DNA of 64,000 nucleotides from Sulfitobacter sp. DFL-14 (GTDB lineage: Bacteria; Pseudomonadota; Alphaproteobacteria; Rhodobacterales; Rhodobacteraceae). This document shows, one piece after another, positions 1 through 7,810 of this stretch (positions within the stretch are counted from its first letter, which is position 1; each line of letters begins with the position of its first letter). Below the pieces are notes generated by a model that made no database searches, was not told the DNA's origin, and saw only the letters and a program-made list of their open reading frames with translations. The translations under genes and the position numbers were made by a program. The stretch spans positions 31,165 to 95,164 of the forward strand of contig NZ_QBFD01000046.1 in NCBI RefSeq assembly GCF_003335585.1, written 5' to 3'.

Positions 1-839
1 TCCGCGTGGTCTTCCCGCCGCTGATGCTGATCGTTGCGGTGCTGGGCTCGATCCTGGGCGGGATCACCAACCCGACACCGGCCGCGGCGCTGGGGGCGGG
101 CGGTGCGATCATGCTGGCCGCCTATCGCAAGCTCAAGGATCAGGACCGCAGCCCCAAGATCATCATCTGGTCGACGCTGGCAATCGTGATCTGCATCCTG
201 GTCGGCGTGAACTTCGACCTGCGGATCAACCAGGACGGGGTCAGCTTCGAAAGCTGGGTCGCCTTCTTTGTGGCCTATGCCGCCTATATCTACGCCGTCT
301 TCGGGCTGCTCTTTGCCTGCTGGGTGCTTTATACATCCGGAGTGCTGACACCGGTGGTGCGCGAAACGGCCAAGGTCACCTCGATGGTCTTCACCATCCT
401 GATCGGCTCGCAATTGCTGAACCTCGTGGTGATCAGCTTTGGCGGGGAGCATTACATCCAGCAGTTCCTGCGGTCCTTCGACAACGAGCTGACGGTCTTC
501 CTGCTGGTGATGCTGGTGCTCTTCGTGCTGGGCTTCGTGCTCGACTTCCTTGAGATCATCTACATCGTGGTGCCCATCGTGGGGCCGGTGATCTATGGCG
601 GCACCTTTGACCCGAAATGGGTGACGATCATGATCGCGGTCAACCTGCAGACCTCCTTCCTGACACCGCCCTTCGGCTTTGCGCTGTTCTATCTGCGCGG
701 GGTCGCCCCGGCGAGCGTCACGACGCAGCACATCTACCGCGGCATTGTGCCCTTCGTGCTGATCCAGGTGGCGGGGCTGGCGATCCTGTGGTTCTTCCCG
801 GCGATTGTCACCATCGTGCCGGAGCTGATGCCGAACTGA
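1..839 (+). CDS. dctM: TRAP transporter large permease (DctM family), C-terminal part
   Basis: The reading frame is open from the window edge, so the N-terminal part lies upstream; the first start-like codon inside the window (GTG at 6) is internal. The visible ~278 residues are almost all hydrophobic, with at least six membrane segments and family-typical stretches such as SILGGITNPTPAAALGAGGA near the left end and LQTSFLTPPFGFALFYLRG near residue 220. DctM is the membrane subunit that couples Na+ flow to uptake of a solute delivered by a periplasmic binding protein; partner genes are expected upstream. The substrate cannot be told from this part. The family is certain, the substrate unknown. 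Confidence 0.93.
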   Translation, partial: RVVFPPLMLIVAVLGSILGGITNPTPAAALGAGGAIMLAAYRKLKDQDRSPKIIIWSTLAIVICILVGVNFDLRINQDGVSFESWVAFFVAYAAYIYAVFGLLFACWVLYTSGVLTPVVRETAKVTSMVFTILIGSQLLNLVVISFGGEHYIQQFLRSFDNELTVFLLVMLVLFVLGFVLDFLEIIYIVVPIVGPVIYGGTFDPKWVTIMIAVNLQTSFLTPPFGFALFYLRGVAPASVTTQHIYRGIVPFVLIQVAGLAILWFFPAIVTIVPELMPN

Positions 840-876
840 GGCGTCGCGCCACCGGGCAGGGGTATTGTCAAAAGGA

Positions 877-898
877 GAGGGCGCCACCGGGCGCCCTC
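877..898 (+). terminator. Hairpin downstream of dctM
   Basis: A perfect 9-bp stem, GAGGGCGCC (877-885) and GGCGCCCTC (890-898), with a 4-nt loop lies 38 nt after the dctM stop. There is no U-tract, so this is a probable rather than certain terminator. Confidence 0.5.
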
Positions 899-973
899 AT
901 GCGATTCATGGATTGCAGGCAGGCCTTGTCCCGATCTGCATAACCTCGGGCGGGCTTTGCCCCCGGGCTCTCT

Positions 974-995
974 GAGTATTTCTGGCATGAAGAAG
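974..995. repeat. Short recurring intergenic motif, copy 1
   Basis: GTATTTCTGGCATGAAGAAG at 976-995, between the convergent ends of dctM and bpt, resembles intergenic stretches at 36482, 42428 and 52554. The shared pattern is roughly (G)GTATTT..GG.A..A.GAAG and often follows a C/G-rich run. The role is unknown. Confidence 0.4.
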
Positions 996-1014
996 CGGGC
1001 AGGCCCCGGGCCTG

Positions 1015-1836
1015 TCAGCGGCGGTGGCGCGCCATGTCGGGCAGGGCGATATTGGCCACTTGTTCGGCAATCGGATCGTTGCCCAGCGGGTGTTGTTCCG
1101 GTCTGAATTCTTCGGGGTCGCGCAGTTTCTGCCAGTGACCGCCTAGGTAGATCTCCAACCCCGAAAAGCGCGCCTTGTATCCCATCTTGGGGCTGCCGGG
1201 GACCCAGTAGCCCAGGTAGACATAAGGCAGACCCGCCGCGCGGGCGATCTCGATGTGATCGAGGATGATGTAATTGCCCAGCCCGTTGCGGGGCAGGTCG
1301 GGGGAGTAGAAGGAATAGACCATGCTGACGCCATCGGCCAGCACATCGGTCAGGCAGACCCCGGCCAGCTCACCGGTTTCGGGATCGACATATTCGATCA
1401 CCCGGCTGCGGATCGGCGTTTCCTCGATCATCGCGGCAAATTCAAAGATGTCCATATCCGCCATGCCGCCATCCGCGTGGCGGCTGTCCAGATAGCGGCG
1501 GAACAGGGCGTATTGGTCTTCTGTCGCCCAGGGCGACGTGGCGCGGCGCACCAGATGCCGGTTGCGCTTCAGGGTACGTTTCTGACCCTTCGAGGGTTTG
1601 AATGCGGCCACGTCGATACGTGCGGAAAGGCAGGAAGCGCAATCGGCGCAGGAAGGACGGTAGAGCACGTTCTGCGAGCGGCGAAATCCCTGTGCCGACA
1701 GGCTGTCATTCAGCTCTGTCGCGGAGTCACCTTGCAGCGCTGTGAATAATTTCCGTTCCATCCTGTTCTCGAGATACGGACAGGGTTGCGGCGCGGTCAC
1801 ATAGAACTGCGGTGTGAGCGGAAGACTGTGGCGCAT
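1015..1836 (-). CDS. bpt: Aspartate/glutamate leucyltransferase (N-degron pathway)
   Basis: This 273-residue cytosolic enzyme transfers Leu from Leu-tRNA to proteins with N-terminal Asp or Glu, marking them for ClpS/ClpAP degradation. The N-terminal ATE domain carries the Cys-rich signature (CPYLENRMERKLFT near 19, then CADCASC near 63-69), and the C-terminal GNAT-like domain has YVYLGYWVPGSPKMGYKARF near 205-225. Length fits the bacterial Bpt family. Start ATG at 1836. It is monocistronic, convergent to dctM, with an AT-richer upstream region of about 90 bp before the RDD gene. Confidence 0.93.
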   Translation of the reverse strand: MRHSLPLTPQFYVTAPQPCPYLENRMERKLFTALQGDSATELNDSLSAQGFRRSQNVLYRPSCADCASCLSARIDVAAFKPSKGQKRTLKRNRHLVRRATSPWATEDQYALFRRYLDSRHADGGMADMDIFEFAAMIEETPIRSRVIEYVDPETGELAGVCLTDVLADGVSMVYSFYSPDLPRNGLGNYIILDHIEIARAAGLPYVYLGYWVPGSPKMGYKARFSGLEIYLGGHWQKLRDPEEFRPEQHPLGNDPIAEQVANIALPDMARHRR

Positions 1837-1923
1837 GAAGATCCTTTGGTTGACGAAATGATAACCAAGGTCCCGTCACGCGCCAAGGGGACATTTAATA
1901 AAATGGTAAAGAGTCGCCCAGTG

Positions 1924-2349
1924 TCATTTGCGCCGGTTCAGCGGCACGGTGCCCAGCAGCATATCGGTCAGCCCCTGCCGGCGTGCGGAGGTGATCATGA
2001 ACACGACGGAGATCAGTTGCAGCGGGGCGACGGCAACCGAAACCGAATAGCCTAGCGTATGCATGAAGGCGATGCCGCCGTCGAAGGGCAGGTCGCGCCC
2101 GTCGCGCAGTTCCATCCCCACCAGGCGCATCCCCCAGGTCGCAGAGCCGCCTGCGAGGGTGGCCAGCCGGTAGAGGAAGCCGATCACCAGGATCAGCGCG
2201 GGGAAAAAGAACACACCGGTAAAGGCGGTGAAGGGCAGCACCAGCAGGCACAGCGCAACAATCAGGATGCTGTCCACCACCCAGGCAAAAAAGCGCTTTG
2301 CAAGGATGCCGTCGTAGAATTCCGGCTGGTCGAAGGGATCGGGTGTCAT
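1924..2349 (-). CDS. RDD family membrane protein
   Basis: A 141-residue protein with an RDD domain: FFAWVVDSILIVALCLLVL forms the first membrane segment (~20-40), then an FFPALILVIGFLYRLATL segment, the WGMRLVGMELRDGRDLPFDGG loop typical of the family, and a final hydrophobic segment. I chose ATG at 2349 because AGGA precedes it at good spacing; an in-frame start at 2370 has no such site. RDD proteins are inner-membrane proteins mostly of unknown function, some linked to ion transport. It lies downstream of the DUF2852 gene on the same strand, about 90 nt apart, so the two may be co-transcribed. Confidence 0.85.
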   Translation of the reverse strand: MTPDPFDQPEFYDGILAKRFFAWVVDSILIVALCLLVLPFTAFTGVFFFPALILVIGFLYRLATLAGGSATWGMRLVGMELRDGRDLPFDGGIAFMHTLGYSVSVAVAPLQLISVVFMITSARRQGLTDMLLGTVPLNRRK

Positions 2350-2442
2350 TGCTGGTCCTGTGGCGGGCAAAGGCCCCCGGCAGGCTGCGGGGGCGGGGGA
2401 AGGAAGGTTGCCGGCCCGGTGTCCGGGCCGACCCGTGATGCG

Positions 2443-2853
2443 TCAGGCCTCTGCCGGGCCGTCGTTGCGCTTGGCACGTTCGTCCATGAACTGGTCGAAC
2501 TCGGCCTTGTCCTTGGCTTCGCGCAGCCGCTCCAGGAAGGATTCGAAGTTGGTCTGCTCTTCCTCAAGCCGGCGCAGCGTGTCCGCCTTGTAGGCGTCGA
2601 ACGCGGCATTGCCGGTGTTGCGGGTGGTCATCATCGTGCGTTTGCTGCGCTTGGCGCAGGAGGGGCCGGAAAACATGCGTTTGCTCCAGATCATGTACAT
2701 AAGAAGGGCGAGGCCGACAGGCCAGAAGAAGATGAAGCCAAGCACCATCGCGGCGATCCAGGCACCTTTGCCCTTGTCGTCCAGCCAGCCCTCGGTCCGG
2801 GCGAACCAGTTCTGGCGGGTGCCGTAGCTAGAAGTTTCGGTCATGGTCGTCAT
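2443..2853 (-). CDS. DUF2852 domain-containing membrane protein
   Basis: A 136-residue protein. Residues ~28-55 form one membrane segment followed by MYMIWSKRMF, characteristic of DUF2852; the C-terminal half (AFDAYKADTLRRLEEEQTNF...) is a charged, probably coiled-coil helix ending in a KAEFDQFM segment. Start ATG at 2853 has AGAAAGG eight bases upstream, favoured over 2901. Function is not known; the family is common in alphaproteobacteria. The gene is preceded by a 127-bp intergenic region carrying two nearly identical 19-bp palindromes, so it is probably the first gene of a regulated unit with the RDD gene. Confidence 0.85.
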   Translation of the reverse strand: MTTMTETSSYGTRQNWFARTEGWLDDKGKGAWIAAMVLGFIFFWPVGLALLMYMIWSKRMFSGPSCAKRSKRTMMTTRNTGNAAFDAYKADTLRRLEEEQTNFESFLERLREAKDKAEFDQFMDERAKRNDGPAEA

Positions 2854-2909
2854 GTGACAAGCCTTTCTGGTGGTAAGGCCTGACTGCGGCCTCGGGATCA
2901 AAAGGTCTT

Positions 2910-2986
2910 ATGTGAATGCCTTTTACATCAACCAAGATGGGCATTGCCGCGATTCGTACAAGGGGGTATGTGAAGACTTTTTACAT
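2910..2986 (-). promoter_or_regulatory. Paired 19-bp imperfect palindromes upstream of the DUF2852 gene
   Basis: ATGTGAATGCCTTTTACAT (2910-2928) and ATGTGAAGACTTTTTACAT (2968-2986) share the form ATGTGAA-N5-TTTACAT, a near-perfect inverted repeat. Their starts are 58 bp apart (about 5.5 helical turns) in an otherwise AT-rich stretch before the DUF2852 start; the second copy touches the stop codon of the upstream ybaK gene. The pattern looks like two dimeric operator sites of one regulator. The regulator is not identifiable from sequence. Confidence 0.5.
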
Positions 2987-3463
2987 TTTCTCTGAAATCT
3001 GTTGAAAATCAGCAGCTTGCGCGCTCGAAATCTTGAGCATTTCTTGTGGTGTAAGCCGAAAAACGTGATGAGGCGTGCCCGCTGCGGCCCAGATTTCGGG
3101 GAAATCCAGCAGCCGCCGGTCAAACCACATGCGGCAGGGATTGAGGTGCCCGACCGGGGAAACGCCGCCAATGGCAAAGCCGGTCTGCGCCCGGATCAGC
3201 GCCGCATCCGCCTTGCCCAGGGGTTCTCCGGCCAGGGCGGTGGCGGCGGCAAGGTCGACCTGATTGCCACCAGCCGTGATGAAGACCACAACATCGCCGG
3301 AGGTTTCGCCCCGCAATGCGATGGATTTCGCGATCTGGTCGATCTCGCATCCCACGGCGGCGGCAGCATCGGCGGCGGTGCGGGCCAGTTCGGTTTCACG
3401 GATCTCGGTGGGGACGCCGGCAGCCTCAAGGGCGGCGCGGACTCTTTTCAGGCTCTTGCTCAT
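2981..3463 (-). CDS. YbaK/EbsC-family aminoacyl-tRNA deacylase
   Basis: A 160-residue trans-editing domain protein of the YbaK/ProX superfamily, which hydrolyses mischarged tRNA (Cys-tRNAPro or Ala-tRNAPro type). Visible family features: AKSIALRGETSGDVVVFITAGGNQVD (residues ~50-70, with the conserved Lys) and the glycine-rich FAIGGVSPVGHLNP motif near 98-111. Start ATG at 3463 (MSKSLKRVRAAL) is favoured; an open extension to 3565 would overlap the glnE start. Divergent from glnE with only 28 bp between starts, so the two promoters must overlap their coding ends. Precise tRNA specificity is not resolvable. Confidence 0.85.
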   Translation of the reverse strand: MSKSLKRVRAALEAAGVPTEIRETELARTAADAAAAVGCEIDQIAKSIALRGETSGDVVVFITAGGNQVDLAAATALAGEPLGKADAALIRAQTGFAIGGVSPVGHLNPCRMWFDRRLLDFPEIWAAAGTPHHVFRLTPQEMLKISSAQAADFQQISEKM

Positions 3464-3491
3464 GGGCGCAGACTGTCGCAAAGCTGGGGCC

Positions 3492-6293
3492 ATGACAAGT
3501 ACGCTCGAAGCCCGTGTCACCCGATGCCCGCGACCCCATGATCCGGGTCGGGTGGAGGATATCAAGGCGCTGGTGGGCGACCTGCCGCCGCGGCTGCGCG
3601 AGCTTGCTGTCGGGGCCGGGGCCTCTGCGCCCTATCTGGCGGGATTGCTGGAAAAGGAGCGCGACTGGCTGGCCGATGCCGTTGCGGACCCGGAGGCGGC
3701 GATGCGCGCGGTGATCCGGGGCGCGGGCGCACTGGTACCGGAGGGGCTGGCAGACGGGTTGCGGCAGGGCAAGCGGCGTGTGGCGCTGATGGCGGCGCTG
3801 GCCGATCTGGGCGGCGCCTGGGAGTTGGAGCAGGTGACAGGCGCGCTGACCGATTATGCCGATGCGGCCTGTGCCGCCGCATTGCATGCGGGACTGGTGG
3901 TGCAGGTCAAACGCGGCAAGCTGCCCGGGGTGACCCTGGACGATCTGGGAGATTCAGGCGGCATGGTGGTGCTGGCCATGGGCAAGATGGGTGCCCATGA
4001 GCTGAATTATTCCTCTGACATCGACCTGATTTGCCTGTTTGACGAAACCCGGTTCGACCCGGAGGTGTTTCACGATGCCCGCAGCGCCTTTGTGCGCGCA
4101 ACCCGGGCGATGGCGGCGACACTCAGCGATCTGACCGGGCAGGGCTATGTGTTCCGGACCGATCTGCGGCTGCGGCCCGACCCCTCGGTGACCCCGGTGT
4201 GTCTGGGGATGGAAGCGGCGGAACGCTATTACGAATCCCTTGGCCGGACCTGGGAACGCGCAGCCTATATCAAGGCGCGCCCCTGTGCGGGGGACGTGAA
4301 GGCAGGTGAGCGTTTCCTTGCGGATCTGCGGCCTTTCGTCTGGCGCAGGCATCTGGACTTTGCCGCCATTCAGGATGCCCATGACATGCGTCTGGCAATC
4401 CGCGAGCACAAGGGGCTGGGCGGGCCGATCACCCTGCCGGGGCACAACATGAAACTGGGCCGGGGCGGCATCCGGGAGATCGAGTTCTTTACCCAGACCC
4501 GGCAGTTGATTGCAGGCGGGCGCGACCCCGATCTGCGCCAGCGCGGCACCTGTGCGGGGCTGAAGGTGCTGGCCGAAAAGGGCTGGGTGCCGCAGGAGGT
4601 CGCCGAAACCCTGACCGACCATTACCGCGCCCACCGCACGGTGGAGCACCGGCTGCAGATGGTGCGCGACGCCCAGACCCATGAGCTGCCGGGATCGGAG
4701 GAGGGATTTGCGCGGCTGGCGGCGATGATGGACATGGATGTACCGGCGCTGGAGCAGGACCTGCACCGCCGCCTCAGCGCGGTGCACGAAATGACCGAAG
4801 GCTTCTTTGCCGCCTCGCGCAAGGGCGCGGATCAGCCCGGCGAGCCCCATGCCTTTGACAGTACGATTCTTGACCGCTGGCCCAGCTATCCCGCGCTGCG
4901 CTCTGTCCGGGGGGCGGAAATCTTTGAACGTCTCAAGCCCGAATTGCTGGCGCGGCTGGCCGATGCGGCCAAGCCGGACGAAGCCTTGCTGGCCTTTGAC
5001 GGTTTCCTGGCCGGGCTGCCTGCGGGGGTGCAGCTGTTTTCCCTGCTCAGGGCCAATCCGCAGCTGGCGGACCTGCTGATCGACGTGGTCAGCACCTCAC
5101 CGGCGCTGGCCGCGCATCTGTCGCGCAATGCGCAGGTGCTGGATGCGGTGATCGGCGGCGATTTCTTCAGCGACTGGCCGGGAGCGGAGGCGCTGGGGGA
5201 ATCCCTGTCCGAGGTGCTGGCCCGCGAACCGGATTACGAGGCGCGTCTGGACGGCACCCGCCGCTGGGCCCGCGAATGGCATTTCCGCATCGGGGTGCAT
5301 CTGCTGCGCGGTCTGACCGATGCGCAGACGGCGGGCCGCCAATATGCCGATCTGGCCCGCGCGGTTCTCTCCGCGCTCTGGCCGGTGGTGGTCGCGCAGT
5401 TTGCGGAACGCTACGGCCCGCCGCCGGGGCGGGGTGCCGTGATCCTTGGCATGGGGTCGCTGGGGGCAGGGCGGCTGACCGCGACCTCCGATCTGGACCT
5501 GCTGGTGATCTATGATGCCCAGGGGCAGGAGACCTCGGAAGGGCCGCGCCAACTCGCCTCGCGCAGCTATTACGCGCGGCTGACGCAGGCCATGGTCACG
5601 GCAATGACCGCGCCGATGTCGCAGGGCAAGCTTTACGAGATCGACATGCGCCTGCGCCCCTCGGGCAATCAGGGGCCGGTGGCCACCTCGCTGGCCAGCT
5701 TTGACAGCTATCAGCGGTCAGAGGCCTGGGTCTGGGAACATCTGGCCCTGACCCGCGCCGATGTGGTGGCCGGGCCCTCCGATCTGGCGGCGGCGGTTCA
5801 TGCGCTGCGCGACGACATCCTCGCCCGGCCCACCGAGCGCGACAAGGCGCTGGCCGAAGTGGCCGAGATGCGCAGCCGGATCGCCCAGGCCAAGGCCCCC
5901 GCAGGCCCCTGGGACGCCAAGATCGGGCCGGGACGGTTGCAGGACATCGAATTGCTGGCACAGGCAGGCGCCCTGCTGGCCGGGACCACCGCGCGCCATA
6001 TCCCTGACGGGCTGACCGCCGCCTGCTCCGTGGGGCTGATCGACAAGCAGGAGGCCGAGACCCTGAAGCAGGCCTACACCCGCTGCTGGGCGCTGCAATG
6101 CGCGGGCCGGCTGCTCTCGGCTGAGCCGCTGGGAGAGGAAACATTGGGTCAGGCCGGTGCGGGTTTTCTGGCCCGGACATTGAACGCGCCCGATCTGACG
6201 GCCCTTGAGGAAAAGATCATCGGCACCTATGACGCGGCGGCGGCGGTGATCGACCGCGCCCTTTCGGGACCAGAAGGGAATGAAAGCGCATGA
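3492..6293 (+). CDS. glnE: Bifunctional glutamine synthetase adenylyltransferase/deadenylase
   Basis: A 933-residue enzyme that adenylylates and de-adenylylates glutamine synthetase in response to PII and glutamine, controlling ammonium assimilation. It has two nucleotidyltransferase modules, each with the G-x-x-G...SDxDL metal-binding pattern: GKMGAHELNYSSDIDLICLF near residues 162-180 and GSLGAGRLTATSDLDLLVIY near 654-672, each followed by a GlnD-type helical domain. Length is typical (about 930-950). I chose ATG at 3492; the same frame is open further upstream inside the divergent ybaK gene, but that part lacks family similarity. It ends in an ATGA overlap with the next small gene. Confidence 0.96.
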   Translation: MTSTLEARVTRCPRPHDPGRVEDIKALVGDLPPRLRELAVGAGASAPYLAGLLEKERDWLADAVADPEAAMRAVIRGAGALVPEGLADGLRQGKRRVALMAALADLGGAWELEQVTGALTDYADAACAAALHAGLVVQVKRGKLPGVTLDDLGDSGGMVVLAMGKMGAHELNYSSDIDLICLFDETRFDPEVFHDARSAFVRATRAMAATLSDLTGQGYVFRTDLRLRPDPSVTPVCLGMEAAERYYESLGRTWERAAYIKARPCAGDVKAGERFLADLRPFVWRRHLDFAAIQDAHDMRLAIREHKGLGGPITLPGHNMKLGRGGIREIEFFTQTRQLIAGGRDPDLRQRGTCAGLKVLAEKGWVPQEVAETLTDHYRAHRTVEHRLQMVRDAQTHELPGSEEGFARLAAMMDMDVPALEQDLHRRLSAVHEMTEGFFAASRKGADQPGEPHAFDSTILDRWPSYPALRSVRGAEIFERLKPELLARLADAAKPDEALLAFDGFLAGLPAGVQLFSLLRANPQLADLLIDVVSTSPALAAHLSRNAQVLDAVIGGDFFSDWPGAEALGESLSEVLAREPDYEARLDGTRRWAREWHFRIGVHLLRGLTDAQTAGRQYADLARAVLSALWPVVVAQFAERYGPPPGRGAVILGMGSLGAGRLTATSDLDLLVIYDAQGQETSEGPRQLASRSYYARLTQAMVTAMTAPMSQGKLYEIDMRLRPSGNQGPVATSLASFDSYQRSEAWVWEHLALTRADVVAGPSDLAAAVHALRDDILARPTERDKALAEVAEMRSRIAQAKAPAGPWDAKIGPGRLQDIELLAQAGALLAGTTARHIPDGLTAACSVGLIDKQEAETLKQAYTRCWALQCAGRLLSAEPLGEETLGQAGAGFLARTLNAPDLTALEEKIIGTYDAAAAVIDRALSGPEGNESA

Positions 6294-6568
6294 GCAAGGC
6301 AAAAGGCACGACAGAGGACCCCAAGGCATTGATTCACGAAAGCTATCAGATCGAAGGGATCACCCTGTCCGAATGCCGCTCGATCTTTTTGGACTGGGCG
6401 CTCAGCCTGCCGCTGGAAGAGGATACGGGTGCTGCGATCAAGACCCTGCTGGAACGCTACGGCGGCGACGCGCCCGATCACCCCATGTCGCAGGTGCTGC
6501 GCGAGGGGCAGGGCGGCATGACAGCGCCCCGGCGCCGGGGCGGCTGGCGCGGCCGGACGCGCAACTAG
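6290..6568 (+). CDS. Conserved hypothetical protein coupled to glnE
   Basis: A 92-residue soluble protein whose ATG overlaps the glnE stop (ATGA), implying translational coupling. The sequence is a short acidic/helical N-terminal half (ESYQIEGITLSECRSIFLDW, ~18-37) and a basic C-terminal tail rich in Arg and Gly (RRRGGWRGRTRN). No signal peptide or membrane segment. I recall similar small proteins after glnE in other Rhodobacteraceae, but no function. The basic tail could contact nucleic acid; that is speculation. Confidence 0.75.
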   Translation: MSKAKGTTEDPKALIHESYQIEGITLSECRSIFLDWALSLPLEEDTGAAIKTLLERYGGDAPDHPMSQVLREGQGGMTAPRRRGGWRGRTRN

Positions 6569-7106
6569 CGCTGATTTACAGCCGAACCATCCCCTGTAGA
6601 GACGGAAAACCGCCACCTGTTGTCAGCTATGCCGGACAGGCTTGCTTTCGTAACGACCGTGAGCGGCGATTGGTGGATTGCGCGGCGCACGGCGGGAGGG
6701 AGCCCTTTCCACTAAGCCCCCGCGCGGAATCAAGGCCGCAGGCCGCCGCGCATCGCCGGGCCGTCCCCTGGCACGGCGATTTGGCTGCTGTAATGCCACA
6801 TCGTTATGTAGGATGTGCTTGGCCGCCATAAAGTGCCAGTCACTGAGGTCGGATCGCCGCACCACGGCCCGTCAATGCGCGGTTTGGGCTTTCGTTGCGA
6901 AAGGCAGCAAACTCCGCGTATCGGGCACCTGACCTGCTCAGTCCGGATCTCCGCTCTTAACGCGCCCGATATTGACTGAGGATGTCGATACCGCCGCCGA
7001 ATGGCCCCATTATCAATGACGTTTCGGCTAAAAGGCGCCTCAATCTGAGGCGAATGTCCCTCAACGCCACAGCGGGCGGCCCTGCGTTGCCCCGAAGGAG
7101 GACTTG
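6569..7106. other. 538-bp gap without a convincing gene
   Basis: The gap holds one copy of a dispersed ~205-bp repeat (6693-6901), then the 5' leader of the following lipoprotein gene. The leader contains a perfect 7-bp hairpin, CGCCTCA-ATC-TGAGGCG (7036-7052), and a looser GCCGAA...TTCGGC pairing just upstream. A good Shine-Dalgarno (AAGGAGGA) precedes the ATG at 7107. An 81-codon open frame on the minus strand (6623-6865) lies within the repeat and has a diverged counterpart in the other copy; I do not call it a gene. Confidence 0.6.
6693..6901 (-). repeat. Dispersed ~205-bp repeat, copy A (inverted relative to 28331-28535)
   Basis: Read in reverse complement, this block matches 28331-28535 with long identical runs, for example GGCCGCCGCGCATCGCCGGG, the GGCACGGCGATTTGGCTGCT stretch, CATAAAGTGCCAGTCACT and CGCCGCACCACGGCCCGTCA. 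A central ~25-bp part (around 6792-6817) has diverged. No transposase or target duplication is visible. A partial relative of the core (GCAGGCCGCC..GCGCATCGC..TGGCACGG) occurs at about 15332-15366. Confidence 0.85.
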
Positions 7107-7736
7107 ATGAAGACCTTGAAAATCATTGCCGCGATTGGCCTGGGTGCCCTTGTTTCTGCCTGTTCGTCCGTGCCGGACCTCGCCAGCCGCAACGCGCCCT
7201 TCGAAGCGACACCGCAGCTGGCCTTTCAACAACCCGCGCCGGGTGCGGGGGTGCAGATGGTCCTGCCGCAGTCGCTTCAGGTCACTGCCATCAACGTGCG
7301 GGTGCCGGAAAGCCTCAAGGTCTCCGAGGCGAACCTCTATTACCCCAGTGCCGATATCGTCTGGCGCGGTGAGCCGATCGGCAACCGCCACGCACAGGTT
7401 CAGAAGATCTTTGAACAGGCCTTTCTGCACGGCACCAAAGACATGAAAGGCACGGTGGAAGTGGTGCTGGATGTCGAGGTGACCCGCTTTCATTCGGTCA
7501 CGGAAAAGACCCGCTACAGCGTCGGCGGTGTCCACAACATGGAATTCACCCTGACCGTCCGTTCCGCGGAAACCGGTCTGCCGCTGGCCCCGACCCGGGA
7601 GGTGGAGGCGAACCTCCGCGCATTTGGCGGCAAGCAGGCGATTGATGCCGACCGCCGCGGTCAGACCCAGAAAGTGCGGGTCAGCGGCTATCTGGCCAAA
7701 GTGATCCGCCAGGAACTGGCCGGGCCCTCGGTGTAA
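7107..7736 (+). CDS. Lipoprotein, probable DUF6778 family
   Basis: A 209-residue protein with a lipoprotein signal: basic MKTLK, hydrophobic IIAAIGLGALV, then lipobox SAC with the acylated Cys near residue 20. The mature part (SLKVSEANLYYPSADIVWRG, then EVVLDVEVTRFHSVTEKTRY) looks like a beta-rich domain similar to the Rhodobacteraceae-restricted DUF6778 family, to my recollection. ATG at 7107 has AAGGAGGA six bases upstream and is preferred to the TTG just before. Probably outer-membrane anchored in the periplasm; function unknown. Followed by a hairpin at 7750. Confidence 0.8.
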   Translation: MKTLKIIAAIGLGALVSACSSVPDLASRNAPFEATPQLAFQQPAPGAGVQMVLPQSLQVTAINVRVPESLKVSEANLYYPSADIVWRGEPIGNRHAQVQKIFEQAFLHGTKDMKGTVEVVLDVEVTRFHSVTEKTRYSVGGVHNMEFTLTVRSAETGLPLAPTREVEANLRAFGGKQAIDADRRGQTQKVRVSGYLAKVIRQELAGPSV

Positions 7737-7749
7737 GCTGGCGGGCCTC

Positions 7750-7775
7750 AGCCCGGGCCCTTTGAATTCCGGGCT
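7750..7775 (+). terminator. Hairpin after the lipoprotein gene
   Basis: AGCCCGG (7750-7756) pairs with CCGGGCT (7769-7775) across a 12-nt loop, 14 nt after the stop codon. No long U-tract; moderate evidence for a terminator. Confidence 0.4.
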
Positions 7776-7810
7776 TTCACTGGCAGCGGTAAAGCACTAG
7801 ACGGGGCGCT

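Noticed and set aside
2910..2986. PpsR/CrtJ (TGT-N12-ACA) sites
   Set aside because: The spacing between TGT and ACA is 11 in both copies, and no photosynthesis genes are near.
6623..6865. A possible 80-residue protein in repeat copy A (and the frame at 28365-28610)
   Set aside because: It is shared by both repeat copies but has no ribosome-binding site, no fold and a drifting C-terminus. I report it as a repeat instead.
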